Shown: positions 53,146 through 62,960 of the stretch, in pieces | Position numbering within the stretch: the stretch's first letter is position 1 | Layout: the number at the start of each line of letters is the position of its first letter | Assembly (NCBI GenBank): GCA_013153845.1 | Contig: JAADDS010000074.1 | Location: 1 to 64,000, forward strand | Length of the DNA stretch: 64,000 nucleotides | Direction: 5' to 3' | Origin: Methanococci archaeon | GTDB lineage: Archaea; AGJL01; Methanococci; Methanococcales; Methanocaldococcaceae | Notes under the pieces: model-generated | What the model saw: only the letters and a program-made list of their open reading frames with translations | What the model was told of the DNA's origin: nothing | Database searches by the model: none | Position numbers and translations under genes: made by a program

Positions 53146-54378
53146 GTGAGCAATAGAATAGAGATCTCCCCAACTACACGACACGAGGGGCACGCAAAGT
53201 TAATATTAGAGGTAGATGACGAAGGGATAGTTAGTAAAGCATACTATCTCAACACTACTCCTGTTAGAGGATTTGAAACAATGTTAAAAGGAAAGCCAGC
53301 AGAGTTCGCACCAATTGCAGTGATGAGAATCTGCGGAATCTGTCAAACCACACACGGAATTGCATCATGTGAAGCAATAGAAAATGCTATCGACTGCGAA
53401 GTTCCCGAAGATGGACTTTTATTAAGAGAGTTAGTGGGGATTGGAAACAGATTACATTCACATCCACTACACCATCTTTTAACCGTTGACGATTTCTTAA
53501 AACCAGATGAAACAGAACTCAGAATAGAACTAATAAAACTAATACAAAGAATGAGAAAAGTTGGGCAATTAATCGTTGATATAGTAGGAGGAGAGGGAAT
53601 TCACCCTCCAAATATAGTAATTGGTGGAATGAGAACCAATATAACTGAAAGAGCAAAATCAAAAATTTACTACGCTTTAAGACAGTATGAAAAAGATGCA
53701 AACGAGTTATATGAGAAATATACATGGCTAATTGAAAGATTTTTGGATGAAATAGGAATTCCTGACTTAGGAGCTCATGAATATCCATACATTGCCTCAC
53801 ATACAACTTACGGAGATAGATACGCTATAAACTGGAACGATGTAACAGAGATCCCAGCTCAAAGATACTACGATGATGAAGAGGCAAAGCACACAACAAC
53901 CGTTCAAATTCCTCTTTATGGGGGAGTTCCAGCAGAAGGAGGGCCAAGGGCAAGAATGGTAAGATTTGGTAGTTTCAGAGAAGGAGGAAGTGCAATGGAT
54001 ATAAACATTGCAAGAGCACAAGAAAACTTAGGTGCAACATACAGGGCTTTTGAAATATTGGATGAACTCGATTTAAATGGAAAAACAAGAGCAGAAGTTG
54101 TTTACAAAGATGGATTTGGAATAGGAGTTCACGAAGCACCAAGAGCAACCAACACTCACATGGCAGAAGTTGGAAAAGATGGAAGAATTAAAAGTTATCG
54201 AATCATCGCAGCTTCCACGTGGAATTTCCCAATCGTTGAGAAAGCAATTGAGGGTTATCCACAGCAATACGCTGAGGTTATAATGAGAGCTTATGACATA
54301 TGAGCTTCGTGTGCAACACACCTCATCGTTAAAGATGAGGAGACAAAAGAAGTTATAGAAGTCAGAAAAATGTTATAA
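53146..54378 (+). CDS. fruA: F420-reducing [NiFe] hydrogenase large subunit, selenocysteine-containing
   Basis: 410 residues. A UGA at 54301-54303 (residue 386) is read as selenocysteine; the same frame continues to TAA 54376-54378. Proximal Ni ligands RICGICQTTH are at C63 and C66. Distal ligands are in the C-terminal D-I-U-A-S-C-A-T-H, where Sec386 and C389 take the usual two cysteines. About 18 residues after His392 would be removed by the protease during maturation. The GTG start has GGAGGTGA 5 bases upstream; the earlier TTG at 53131 is inside that region. It reduces the deazaflavin F420 with H2. Confidence 0.96.
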
Positions 54379-54379
54379 C

Positions 54380-54413
54380 GCCTCAAGGGGAACCCGAAAG
54401 GGACCCGCGAGGC
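54380..54413 (+). ncRNA. SECIS element in the 3' UTR of fruA
   Basis: Hairpin directly after the fruA stop. Lower stem GCCTC (54380-54384) pairs with GAGGC (54409-54413). An inner GGG/CCC stem is followed by the internal loop GAA opposite A, then CCC/GGG closed by a GAAA tetraloop. The asymmetric GAA/A loop above a GC-rich stem is the archaeal SECIS signature. Directs Sec insertion at the UGA 54301. It is GC-rich against the AT-rich surroundings. Confidence 0.93.
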
Positions 54414-54538
54414 ACATTCCTTAAAATCGCAAAAATCTTATTTCTCTCACTTATCTTCTTTAAATTCAGTTAAATGCATCATAAAAAGTATAACAATAAA
54501 AAAACAAAAATAAAATAAAAATTACAACGATTGAAAAC

Positions 54539-55057
54539 ATGACGATCGAGGAATTAGATTTAACTCCATCCTATTTAAAAAAAGAAATAATGATCTTAGC
54601 ATGCGGAAATATCCTCTTCGCAGATGATGGATTTAGCGTTCACGTTATCGAAAAACTCAATAAAATATTAACAGAACAGGAAAAAGAGAATATTGCGTTA
54701 GTTGATGCTGGGGCAGGGGCTCCACAACAAGTTTTAACACTAATAGATGAAAATTCTAAAACAAAAAAAATAATACTCGTTGATGTAATTGATTGGGGAT
54801 TAAAACCAGGAGAAATTAAGATAATAGAAAAAGAAGAGCTACCAGATGTTAAATATTGTAAATTTGACATACATAACCTCCCATTATCTCCTCTACTAAA
54901 AGAAGTAGCAGAAAAATACAATATAGAAGTTAAGGTAATTGGCTGTCAAGCAAAATACGTCTCTGAGCCAGATGTGCACATTGGTCTAAGTGAAGAAGTT
55001 GAAAAAGCTGTTGATAAAGCAGTAAATATAATACTTAGAGAATTAAGAGGTGATTAA
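54539..55057 (+). CDS. fruD: Hydrogenase maturation endopeptidase
   Basis: 172 residues of the HyaD/HycI-type peptidase family. [20 protein letters not shown] carries the conserved GNxLxxDDG motif with the metal-binding Asp, and [17 protein letters not shown] follows. It should remove the C-terminal extension of FruA after nickel insertion. It lies between fruA and fruG, matching the FrhADGB order. No strong ribosome site precedes ATG 54539. It ends 1 bp before fruG. Confidence 0.9.
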   Translation: MTIEELDLTPSYLKKEIMILACGNILFADDGFSVHVIEKLNKILTEQEKENIALVDAGAGAPQQVLTLIDENSKTKKIILVDVIDWGLKPGEIKIIEKEELPDVKYCKFDIHNLPLSPLLKEVAEKYNIEVKVIGCQAKYVSEPDVHIGLSEEVEKAVDKAVNIILRELRGD

Positions 55058-55058
55058 A

Positions 55059-55742
55059 GTGGTTAAAGTGGCTCACGTCCAACTATGCAGTTGTTGTGGC
55101 TGTTTAGTTTCATTAGCAGATACATACGAGAAACTCTTAGATGTGTTAAACTCCATCGAGTTAGTTTACTGTCAAACATTAGCAGATGCGAGAGAGATTC
55201 CTGAATGTGATATTGCATTAGTAGAAGGAAGCGTCTGTTTAGATGACCATCACTCATTAGAAGTTGCTCAGGAAGTCAGAAAAAAGGCAAAAATTGTTGT
55301 TGCGTTAGGGGCTTGTGCAGCAACCGGAGGAGTTACAAGATACAGCAAAGGAAACCAGTTATCAAAACCAGTTCACAGTTCGTTCTCTCCTTTAACCGAA
55401 GTGATCAAGGTAGATTTAGCAATACCCGGATGTCCACCATCTCCTGAAGCGATAGTAGATGTTATAACAGCAGCATTAAACGGAGATATGGAATACCTCC
55501 ACCCATTTGCAGAACTTGCAGAAAACGGAAGCGAAGCGTGTGGATGTGATGTTATCTACAAAGTAGTTAATAAATCCCTATGTATGGGTTGTGGAACTTG
55601 TGCCGCTGCATGTCCAACAAGAGCAATAGAAATGGAAGACGGAAGACCAAACATAATAAAAGAACTATGTATTAAATGCGGAGCATGTTCAGTTCAGTGT
55701 CCAAGAATTAGATTCCCCGAATTAATAGAAAAAATAGAATAA
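55059..55742 (+). CDS. fruG: F420-reducing hydrogenase small (gamma) subunit
   Basis: 227 residues. The N-terminal [NiFe] hydrogenase small-subunit part has [37 protein letters not shown] and [11 protein letters not shown] for the proximal cluster. A C-terminal double ferredoxin follows: [12 protein letters not shown] and [12 protein letters not shown]. It passes electrons from the nickel site to FruB. GTG 55059 fits the M. jannaschii N-terminus VVKVAHV; the GTG at 55050 belongs to the AGGTGAT ribosome site. Confidence 0.94.
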   Translation: MVKVAHVQLCSCCGCLVSLADTYEKLLDVLNSIELVYCQTLADAREIPECDIALVEGSVCLDDHHSLEVAQEVRKKAKIVVALGACAATGGVTRYSKGNQLSKPVHSSFSPLTEVIKVDLAIPGCPPSPEAIVDVITAALNGDMEYLHPFAELAENGSEACGCDVIYKVVNKSLCMGCGTCAAACPTRAIEMEDGRPNIIKELCIKCGACSVQCPRIRFPELIEKIE

Positions 55743-55838
55743 AAATGTAGAGAATAATAAGTAAAAATAAGTAAATAACAAGTAAAAGTTAAAATATAAC
55801 TAACGGTAGATAATTTAAGCTTAAAGAGGTGGAGAAGA

Positions 55839-56687
55839 ATGGATCCATTCGGAACATACAAAAAAGTTGTTTCAGCAAGGAGTACGTTAAAAGAGGTCTT
55901 AAAAAAAGCTCAGGATGGAGGAATTGTATCAACTGCCTTTATCTATGGGTTAGAAAACAACTTATTAGACGGAGTTATAGTTGCAGACAACGCTGGGGAG
56001 TTTAGGGCTATCCCTAAGGTTGCAACAACACCAGAAGAGGTTTTAGAAGCGGCAGGGACAAAATATACCGTCTGTCCAAATGTCTCTGTCTTAAAAAGTG
56101 CAGTAAGGGAATATGGATGTGAAAAAATAGGAGTCGTAGGAACTCCATGCCAAGTTAGAGCAGTAAGAAAACTAATGAAATATCCAATAGGATTTAGACA
56201 CATTCCTGACAAAATATCGTTAATAATAGGAATCTTTTGCATGGAAAACTTTCCATACTATGGTTTAAAATTAATAGTTGAAGAACACTGTGGAGTTAAG
56301 ATGGAAGATGTAGTTAAATTAGACATTGGAAAAGGTAAATTTTGGGTGTATACAAAGTGGGGAGAAACAAAAGCAGTTAAATTAAAAGAGACACACCCCT
56401 ACGAGCAAATTGCCTGCCACGTTTGCACCGACTATACAGCAGAGTTAGCAGATATATCAACTGGCTCAGTTGGAAGCCCAGATGGTTGGAGTACTGTATT
56501 TATAAGAACCACTAAGGGAGAAGAGATCTTCAATAAGATGGTTGAAGATGGCTATTTAGAAGTTAAACCAATAGAAGAAGTTAAACCTGGACTGGGATTA
56601 GTTGAAAAGTTAGCTTTAACTAAAAAAGAGAAAAATCTTAAAGAAATTGAACACAGAAAAGAACTTGGACTACCAGTTCCATACTAA
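55839..56687 (+). CDS. fruB: F420-reducing hydrogenase beta subunit (FrhB)
   Basis: 282 residues. The FAD- and F420-binding subunit: [27 protein letters not shown] and [16 protein letters not shown] are typical, with the Fe-S ligands in [21 protein letters not shown]. It transfers electrons from the [4Fe-4S] chain via FAD to F420. GGTGGAG lies 6 bases before the ATG; the 96-bp gap from fruG suggests the same operon or a weak secondary promoter. Confidence 0.94.
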   Translation: MDPFGTYKKVVSARSTLKEVLKKAQDGGIVSTAFIYGLENNLLDGVIVADNAGEFRAIPKVATTPEEVLEAAGTKYTVCPNVSVLKSAVREYGCEKIGVVGTPCQVRAVRKLMKYPIGFRHIPDKISLIIGIFCMENFPYYGLKLIVEEHCGVKMEDVVKLDIGKGKFWVYTKWGETKAVKLKETHPYEQIACHVCTDYTAELADISTGSVGSPDGWSTVFIRTTKGEEIFNKMVEDGYLEVKPIEEVKPGLGLVEKLALTKKEKNLKEIEHRKELGLPVPY

Positions 56688-56993
56688 AAGATTTTATCAT
56701 CCTTTTTTTATTTCGTTATTTTCATTTTTTATCATATCTATCGATTTTTTAATATATTTTTATTTTATTTATTTTATTTAGTTTTTATTATTCTATTTTA
56801 TTATTTTAATTGTCATTATTAAATTATTGAATCTAACTATTAAAATATTTAAATTTATATTAAAACGTGTAAGACAATAATATATTTAAAAAGGTATTTA
56901 AACCAACTTTAAAAATCAACAAAAGAACTAAAAATAAAGAACAAATAAACAAAAAATATCAGAAATTTAGAAATGAAATAGAGGGGTGAAAAA
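56688..56993. other. 306-bp AT-rich spacer between fruB and tfrA
   Basis: Very T-rich after fruB, then A-rich toward tfrA. No ORF or hairpin recognised. T-runs close to the fruB stop could terminate the fru transcript; I see no defined structure. Confidence 0.5.
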
Positions 56994-58589
56994 ATGGAAA
57001 CCGACATTTTAATTATTGGAGGAGGTGGAGCAGCTGCAAGAGCAGCTATTGAATGTAGAAACAAAAACGTTGTTATTGCAGTTAAAGGATTGTTTGGAAA
57101 AAGTGGATGCACGGTTATGGCAGAAGGAGGATATAACGCTGTTTTTAATCCAAAAGACAGCTTTGAAAAACACTTCTATGACACGCTTAAAGGAGGTGGC
57201 TATATAAACAATCCAAAATTAGTGGAGATTTTAGTTAAAAACGCACCAAAAGAACTCATAAACTTAGAAAAATTTGGAGCATTATTCGATAGAACAGAAG
57301 ATGGTTTTATAGCTCAAAGACCATTTGGTGGGCAGAGTTTTAATAGAACCTGCTACTGTGGAGACAGAACTGGCCATGAAATAATGAGAGGATTAATGGA
57401 ATATCTTTCTAAGTTTGAGAGAATTAAAATTTTAGAAGAAGTTATGGCTATAAAACTAATTGTTGAAGATAACAGATGCTACGGAGCGATATTTTTGGAC
57501 TTAATAACTGGAAACATCTTTCCAATATTTGCCAAAGCAACTATTTTGGCAACAGGAGGAGCAGGGCAACTCTACCCTATAACCTCAAATCCAATACAAA
57601 AAACAGGAGATGGTTTTGCAATCGCATATAACGAAGGAGCCGAACTTATAGATATGGAAATGGTTCAATTTCATCCAACTGGGATGGTTGGAACTGGAAT
57701 TTTAGTTACGGAGGCAGTTAGAGGAGAAGGGGGGATTTTATACAACAAAAACAAAGAAAGATTTATGGCAAGATATGATAAAGAAAAAATGGAATTATCA
57801 ACAAGAGATGTCGTTGCAAGAGCTATTTATAGAGAAATTAAAGAAGGTAGGGGGGTAAATGGTGGAGTTTATTTAGACGTATCTCATCTCCCAAAAGAAG
57901 TTATCGAAAAAAAGTTAGAAACCATGTATAAGCAGTTTTTAAGATTTGGGATTGATATAAGAAAAGAGCCAATGATCGTTTCTCCAACAGCCCACCATTT
58001 TATGGGAGGATTAAAAATTAATGAAAAATGCGAGACAAACATAAAAGGACTATTCGCATGTGGAGAAGTTGCAGGAGGAATTCATGGGGCTAACAGATTA
58101 GGAGGTAATGCATTAGCAGATACTCAGGTCTTTGGGGCAATTGCCGGGAGATCTGCAAAGGCGTTTGTTGAAGAACTATCAGAAAAAACAGTTCCAAATA
58201 TAGGAGAAGAGATCTTCAATATATGGGAAGAAATAGAAGGACTAAGCGGAAACTTAAACCCATATAATCTAATAGATGAGATAAAAAAGACCATGTGGGA
58301 GTATGTATCAATTATCAGAAATGAAAATGGATTAAAAAAAGCCCTTAAAAAATTCGACGAGATTGAAAAAAATCTTTCTGAAATTAAAATCCATGGGGTA
58401 GTTGATCTCAAAAACTACTTTGAATTAAAGAACATGCTTACCGTTGCTAAACTTATCACAAAATCCGCACTGTATAGAAAAGAAAGTAGAGGAGCACATT
58501 ATAGAGAGGATTTCCCAGAAACAAAAGACGAATGGAAAGGAAATATAATAATACAAAAAGATAAGATATATTTTAAGAAAATAATATAA
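56994..58589 (+). CDS. tfrA: Thiol:fumarate reductase subunit A (flavoprotein)
   Basis: 531 residues, homologous to fumarate reductase/succinate dehydrogenase flavoproteins. The FAD-binding IIGGGGAAARAA is at the N-terminus. RPFGGQSFNRTCYCGDRTGH, MVQFHPTGM, TRDVVARAIYREIKEG and AHHFMGGLKI contain the active-site His and Arg. GEVAGGIHGANRLGGNALAD is the second FAD-binding region. It partners with TfrB at 14.6 kb to reduce fumarate with CoM-SH and CoB-SH. GAGGGGTGA precedes ATG 56994. Confidence 0.94.
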   Translation: METDILIIGGGGAAARAAIECRNKNVVIAVKGLFGKSGCTVMAEGGYNAVFNPKDSFEKHFYDTLKGGGYINNPKLVEILVKNAPKELINLEKFGALFDRTEDGFIAQRPFGGQSFNRTCYCGDRTGHEIMRGLMEYLSKFERIKILEEVMAIKLIVEDNRCYGAIFLDLITGNIFPIFAKATILATGGAGQLYPITSNPIQKTGDGFAIAYNEGAELIDMEMVQFHPTGMVGTGILVTEAVRGEGGILYNKNKERFMARYDKEKMELSTRDVVARAIYREIKEGRGVNGGVYLDVSHLPKEVIEKKLETMYKQFLRFGIDIRKEPMIVSPTAHHFMGGLKINEKCETNIKGLFACGEVAGGIHGANRLGGNALADTQVFGAIAGRSAKAFVEELSEKTVPNIGEEIFNIWEEIEGLSGNLNPYNLIDEIKKTMWEYVSIIRNENGLKKALKKFDEIEKNLSEIKIHGVVDLKNYFELKNMLTVAKLITKSALYRKESRGAHYREDFPETKDEWKGNIIIQKDKIYFKKII

Positions 58590-58711
58590 TTAGTATATAA
58601 ATATTCAATTTAATGAACTATAATACCAAATATTTTGCATTATTTAATAATATAAATTTAAGTAATAATATGATATATTAAATTAAATTATTAAATAATG
58701 TAGGGGATAAG

Positions 58712-61690
58712 ATGGAAAGATTTATAGAAAATCCAAAGTTTCCGATAAGAGAGATTAACGAGAAGAGTGGGAAGGAGAAAGGGGCAGCAAGACCTCCATA
58801 CTGGGAGATGGTATTTTATTGGACGAGAAAGCCATTGATTGGAGCAAGAGGGGTTATTGCCGGCTCTCTATTGCCTTATGATATTGATTTAGAGAGGTTT
58901 AAAAATGCAATATGCCTTGATGAAAAAACTCCCCACAGAGTAAATCCAAGAATTCCAAGTGATTGGAAGAAGTATTTTGAAGGAAAAAAGTTATTAGATC
59001 CGTTTGCTGGCTTTGGCTCTATACCTTTGGAGGGCTTGAGGTTGGGCTTAGATGTTACAGCAGTTGAGTTATTGCCTACAAGTAATGTATTTTTAAAGGC
59101 AGTTTTAGAGTATCCTAAAGAGTTTGGCAGGATTTTAGTTAAAGATGTTGAGAAGTGGGGGAATTGGATAACTGAACGTCTTAAAGAGGATGAAGATATT
59201 AGAGAGCTTTATGAGGATGATGTTGCTGTGTATATTGGAACTTGGGAGATAAAATGCCCTCACTGTGGTAAGTGGATTCCTTTAATAGGTAATTATTGGT
59301 TAGCGAGAGTTAAGGATAATAAAAAGGGATATAAAAGATTGGCTTTTATGAAGGCAGTTAAAACAGAGGATGGCATTGATATAGAGGTTGTTGATGTTAA
59401 TAAAATAGCTAAGGAGAATAATTTAAGCTTAGAAAATGCAAAGGTTGATAAGAATAAAATAAAGATTGATAAGTTAGAGTTTGAAGTGCCAAATGCCAAT
59501 ATTGAATCAAGGAAGAGCCAAGTAACTTGTTTGTTTTGTGGGAATTTAATAAAATTTGCAGATGAAGAAGGAAATCATTATTTAAATAAGGTTAAAGGCA
59601 AGGACTTAGAGTTCTATGTAAAATTTGCTTTAAAGAAATATCATGAAGGAGATGAGAGATTTGCAAGGCAGAGATTGTTGGTTAAAGTTAAAATTGAAGA
59701 TGGAGATTTGATTTTTGAAAAAGCTACCTTAGAAGATAATAAAAAATTGGAGATTGCTAAGGAGAAGGTTAAAAAGCTTATAGAAAGTGGAGATGTTGAT
59801 GTGCCAAATGAACCAATACCTCCTTATGGAAATATGGGAGGAGGAGGGCATTTTTTACCTTTAAATTATGGGATGGATAAGTGGTATATGCTTTTTAACC
59901 CAAGGCAGTTATTAACTTTGATAAAAATTACAAGATTGATTAGAGAAGTTGGAAAAAAGGTTGAAGAGGAGAAACTTAAAGAGGACTGGAGTGAGGAGAA
60001 AGCTTTTAAGTATTCAGAGGCAATTGCTACTTATTTGAGTATTGCTTTGTGTAAATTTGCTGATTATAACTCTTGTGTCTCTGTTTGGAATCAATCATTA
60101 ATTATGGGGCATACTCTAAATTTCAGAGGAATTTCAATGGTTTGGAATTTTTGGGAATCTAATCCCTTTACAAAATGGACTGGTTCTTGGACACAAGGAT
60201 ATACTTACACTCTTCCAAAATCATTGGAATATCTAACCTCTGCACTTTCAAATAAACCAAATAACTTAGATGATTATTTCAATAAAATCAATAATAACTC
60301 CTCAAACATAAAAATCATTCAAGGAGATGCAACCTCGTTAAACTTAGGAGAACAGTTTGATATTATCGTTACCGACCCTCCCTATGCCGATGATGTCCCT
60401 TACACAGAATTATCTGACTTTTATTATGTTTGGCTTAGAAGGGCTTTATCTGATGTTGAAAACAATAAATTAATCCCAAGATACCATAAAGATGCATTCT
60501 TTAAAAGAATTGGTAAGAAATACAAAGAGATAAAAACCCAATGGCAGGACTTTGCTAAAAAAGAGGTTTCTGAAAAATATGGTAGATTTATGGATTTAGA
60601 GAACAAAAAAGAAATAGCAAAGCAACACTTTGAAAATCTCTTCTCACAGGCATTCATATCTATGAAAAACCACTTAAAAGATGATGGTTTGTTAGTTACC
60701 TACTATGCACACACAAACCCAGAATCATGGGCAAATCTCTTAGAAGCGGGATGGAAGAGGGCAAAACTGACCATAACAAGAGCATTACCATTAACAACAG
60801 AATCAAAAACAAACGTTATATCAAGAGGCAAACTCTCCTTAGACACTTCAATAATTGCTGTCTGGAAAAAGAAAACTCTAAAAGATAAGGCGTTAATCTC
60901 AACATTAATACCAAAATTAAGAGATAAAGGAAAACAAACAGCAGAACTATTAATAAAACACGGACAGCATGATTTAGATTTACTGTATGGAGTAATGGCT
61001 GGTATCTTAGAAGAGATAACCCAATACAATGAAATTGTAAGTCCAGAAGGAAAATTAACAACAAAAGACATCCTCGATAAGTATGTCTATCCATTAACAA
61101 TATACAGCATCATAGATGCCATTTCAAAAGAAAAAGAAGGAACTTTAAAAATCACTTCAAAACCAGCCCTATTCTATACAACTTATAAAATCCTATTTGG
61201 AAATAAAACCTTAGGTAGTGGTGATTTAATATTGCTAAATATCTCAACTGGTATTGATGCAAAAACAGCAGTTGAATACAAACTAATAAAAGAAGATGGT
61301 AAAGGATTTACCTTAAACTCTCCAGACCTAATAAAAGAACTCAACAACAAACATCTACAGCAGTTTTTAATTGAAAAGAACATAAACCCAACAAATCCAG
61401 AAATAAAAACATCAATAGACATCCTCCACTTACTTGAATACTATGCCTTTGCTTATCCAATAGATGCCTTTAAATCAAAACTTGATGAGTTAAAAGATAA
61501 ACACCCAACAGAAACCGAAGAGGCAATAAATATTGCCAAACTAATAAACAAATACTATGAAAGCGTATTTAAGGAAATATATGCAGGCAAAAAAGATAGT
61601 GAAATAGATAAAATCCTACAAAAAAATAAACTATACGAAATCTATCTAATAAGAAGATTAGTAAGGTTCTTAGAGGGGAAAGCATTTTAA
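58712..61690 (+). CDS. DUF1156-type DNA methyltransferase (adenine or cytosine amino group)
   Basis: 992 residues. An N-terminal DUF1156-like region (PPYWEMVFYWTRKPLIGARGV) leads into SAM motif I LLDPFAGFGSIPLEG at residues 94-108. Two CxxC pairs follow (CPHCGKW near 180, CLFCGN near 271). The catalytic DPPYADDVPY is near 555, so the target-recognition part is inserted between motifs I and IV. The exact methylated base is not decidable. Lys codons shift from mostly AAG in the first half to mostly AAA in the second. It starts the accessory locus with a separate promoter region. Confidence 0.85.
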   Translation: MERFIENPKFPIREINEKSGKEKGAARPPYWEMVFYWTRKPLIGARGVIAGSLLPYDIDLERFKNAICLDEKTPHRVNPRIPSDWKKYFEGKKLLDPFAGFGSIPLEGLRLGLDVTAVELLPTSNVFLKAVLEYPKEFGRILVKDVEKWGNWITERLKEDEDIRELYEDDVAVYIGTWEIKCPHCGKWIPLIGNYWLARVKDNKKGYKRLAFMKAVKTEDGIDIEVVDVNKIAKENNLSLENAKVDKNKIKIDKLEFEVPNANIESRKSQVTCLFCGNLIKFADEEGNHYLNKVKGKDLEFYVKFALKKYHEGDERFARQRLLVKVKIEDGDLIFEKATLEDNKKLEIAKEKVKKLIESGDVDVPNEPIPPYGNMGGGGHFLPLNYGMDKWYMLFNPRQLLTLIKITRLIREVGKKVEEEKLKEDWSEEKAFKYSEAIATYLSIALCKFADYNSCVSVWNQSLIMGHTLNFRGISMVWNFWESNPFTKWTGSWTQGYTYTLPKSLEYLTSALSNKPNNLDDYFNKINNNSSNIKIIQGDATSLNLGEQFDIIVTDPPYADDVPYTELSDFYYVWLRRALSDVENNKLIPRYHKDAFFKRIGKKYKEIKTQWQDFAKKEVSEKYGRFMDLENKKEIAKQHFENLFSQAFISMKNHLKDDGLLVTYYAHTNPESWANLLEAGWKRAKLTITRALPLTTESKTNVISRGKLSLDTSIIAVWKKKTLKDKALISTLIPKLRDKGKQTAELLIKHGQHDLDLLYGVMAGILEEITQYNEIVSPEGKLTTKDILDKYVYPLTIYSIIDAISKEKEGTLKITSKPALFYTTYKILFGNKTLGSGDLILLNISTGIDAKTAVEYKLIKEDGKGFTLNSPDLIKELNNKHLQQFLIEKNINPTNPEIKTSIDILHLLEYYAFAYPIDAFKSKLDELKDKHPTETEEAINIAKLINKYYESVFKEIYAGKKDSEIDKILQKNKLYEIYLIRRLVRFLEGKAF

Positions 61691-61726
61691 ATAGGACTTT
61701 CGCAGAAATAAATGTTTTAAGGAAAT

Positions 61727-61742
61727 GATACTTTAAAGTATC
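61727..61742. promoter_or_regulatory. 16-bp perfect palindrome, candidate operator
   Basis: GATACTTTAAAGTATC, a perfect inverted repeat, in the 118-bp gap between the methyltransferase and the antitoxin candidate, 67 bp before ATG 61809. Position and symmetry fit an autoregulation operator for a dimeric DNA-binding protein such as the following gene's product. Function is inferred. Confidence 0.45.
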
Positions 61743-61808
61743 TAAATGCTTTATTGAATATACAAACTGCAAAAGTTCTATTAAATTTATTTTTTTTGAG
61801 GGATAAAA

Positions 61809-62396
61809 ATGTCAAATTATCTAAAGAAAATATTTGAGGACTTAGAACCAGAAGAAAAAATCATTCTCTACGCATTGGGAGCATTAAACAACACCCCCTT
61901 AAATAGCAAAATAAAACTTCATAAATTGTTATTCTTAGTTTCTAATGTATTTCCACAACTGAATAAATTACTTGAATTTGAAGAACACTTTTTAGGCCCT
62001 TACAGTGAAAAAATAAACTACATCCTTGATGATTTAATTAGTTTGGGATTGGTAGAGAAAAAAGGTGGCAAATACAAACTCACTGAAAAAGGAATGGAAA
62101 TATATAAACGATTAAAACCAAAACCAGAATTAAAAGAGGTTTTAGAAGATTTTAAAGAATTCATACATGATTTAACTGATGATGAAATATTGGCGTTTAT
62201 CTATGTTTCATACCCAAAATACACTAAAGAATCTATAAAGTGGGATGAATTGAAAAAACGAAGAGTTGATTTAGCTATCTCTCTATTAAAAAAACAAAAA
62301 GTTAGCTTTGGAAAAGCCGCACAAATAGCTGGACTATCTCCTATAGAATTTGAAGAGTTGCTTTTAAAAAGAGGGATAAAGTGGAGAGAAATATAA
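61809..62396 (+). CDS. Fused SocA/Panacea-like and UPF0175-like protein, antitoxin candidate
   Basis: 195 residues. The first ~100 (LGALNNTPLNSKIKLHKLLF, EEHFLGPYSEKINYILDDL) look like the SocA/Panacea (DUF4065-like) antitoxin module with a winged-helix part. The last ~35 (VSFGKAAQIAGLSPIEFEEL) match the UPF0175 type of HTH antitoxin. The domain fusion is inferred from motifs only. GAGGGATAAA precedes ATG 61809. Its 3' end overlaps the next gene by 16 bp, typical of a toxin-antitoxin pair. Confidence 0.65.
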   Translation: MSNYLKKIFEDLEPEEKIILYALGALNNTPLNSKIKLHKLLFLVSNVFPQLNKLLEFEEHFLGPYSEKINYILDDLISLGLVEKKGGKYKLTEKGMEIYKRLKPKPELKEVLEDFKEFIHDLTDDEILAFIYVSYPKYTKESIKWDELKKRRVDLAISLLKKQKVSFGKAAQIAGLSPIEFEELLLKRGIKWREI

Positions 62397-62959
62397 CCAC
62401 CAAAGTTCTTGATAATACAGTAATAAGTGCAGGATTAAAAGAAATAAAAACCATAAACCTCATTGAAAGATGCATAAAAAGATATAAATTAGTTACATCA
62501 AAACATGTATTTGAAGAGACATTAAAAGGTTTTTCAAATCCCATAATCAAAAATTGTTATTCAGAAATTGAAGTCCATGAAATTAATGAAGAAACGTTTA
62601 ATTTTCTTTTGGATTACTTAGAAAGGAGATTTCCATATTTACACCGAGGAGAGCTATCATCCTTCTTAGTGGCTTTATTAAAATATGCTGAAAATGGAAA
62701 ACCATATTACTATGTAACAGATGACAATAAAATGAGAAACAAAATCCCTAAAATCCTAAACGACCCAGTATTAAAATCAAAATTAAAGAATCCAATAACT
62801 CCAGAAAATTTTAACCTAACAGGGACGATTGGGCTTATTTTAAGATTAAAATATAGAGGATTAATATCAAAAGAGGAAGCCAAAAAGATTGCTGATGATT
62901 TAGAAAACAGTTCTTTTAGAGTAACTCCTGAATTACTAAAAAAATTAAGAGAGGATTGA
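62381..62959 (+). CDS. DUF3368-like PIN-domain protein, toxin candidate
   Basis: 192 residues from GTG 62381 with GAGGGA 4 bases upstream, inside the 3' end of the preceding gene. PIN-like acids are visible: VLDNTVISAG (residue ~10), HRGELSSFLVALL (~87), YVTDDNKMRNKI (~112). The C-terminal GTIGLILRLKYRGLISKEEA and SFRVTPELLKKL resemble DUF3368 proteins, which usually pair with UPF0175 antitoxins. That is exactly the neighbour here. Ribonuclease toxicity is inferred. Confidence 0.7.
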   Translation: MERNITTKVLDNTVISAGLKEIKTINLIERCIKRYKLVTSKHVFEETLKGFSNPIIKNCYSEIEVHEINEETFNFLLDYLERRFPYLHRGELSSFLVALLKYAENGKPYYYVTDDNKMRNKIPKILNDPVLKSKLKNPITPENFNLTGTIGLILRLKYRGLISKEEAKKIADDLENSSFRVTPELLKKLRED

Positions 62960-62960
62960 T

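Noticed and set aside
54301-54378. Treating the fruA TGA as a real stop or as a frameshift/pseudogene
   Set aside because: The frame continues cleanly into the expected nickel-ligand motif and a SECIS-like hairpin follows; fruDGB downstream are intact.
60703-61100. Overlapping minus-strand ORFs (122 and 94 residues) inside the methyltransferase gene
   Set aside because: Both are antisense to a well-supported protein and have no independent start signals or recognisable domain.
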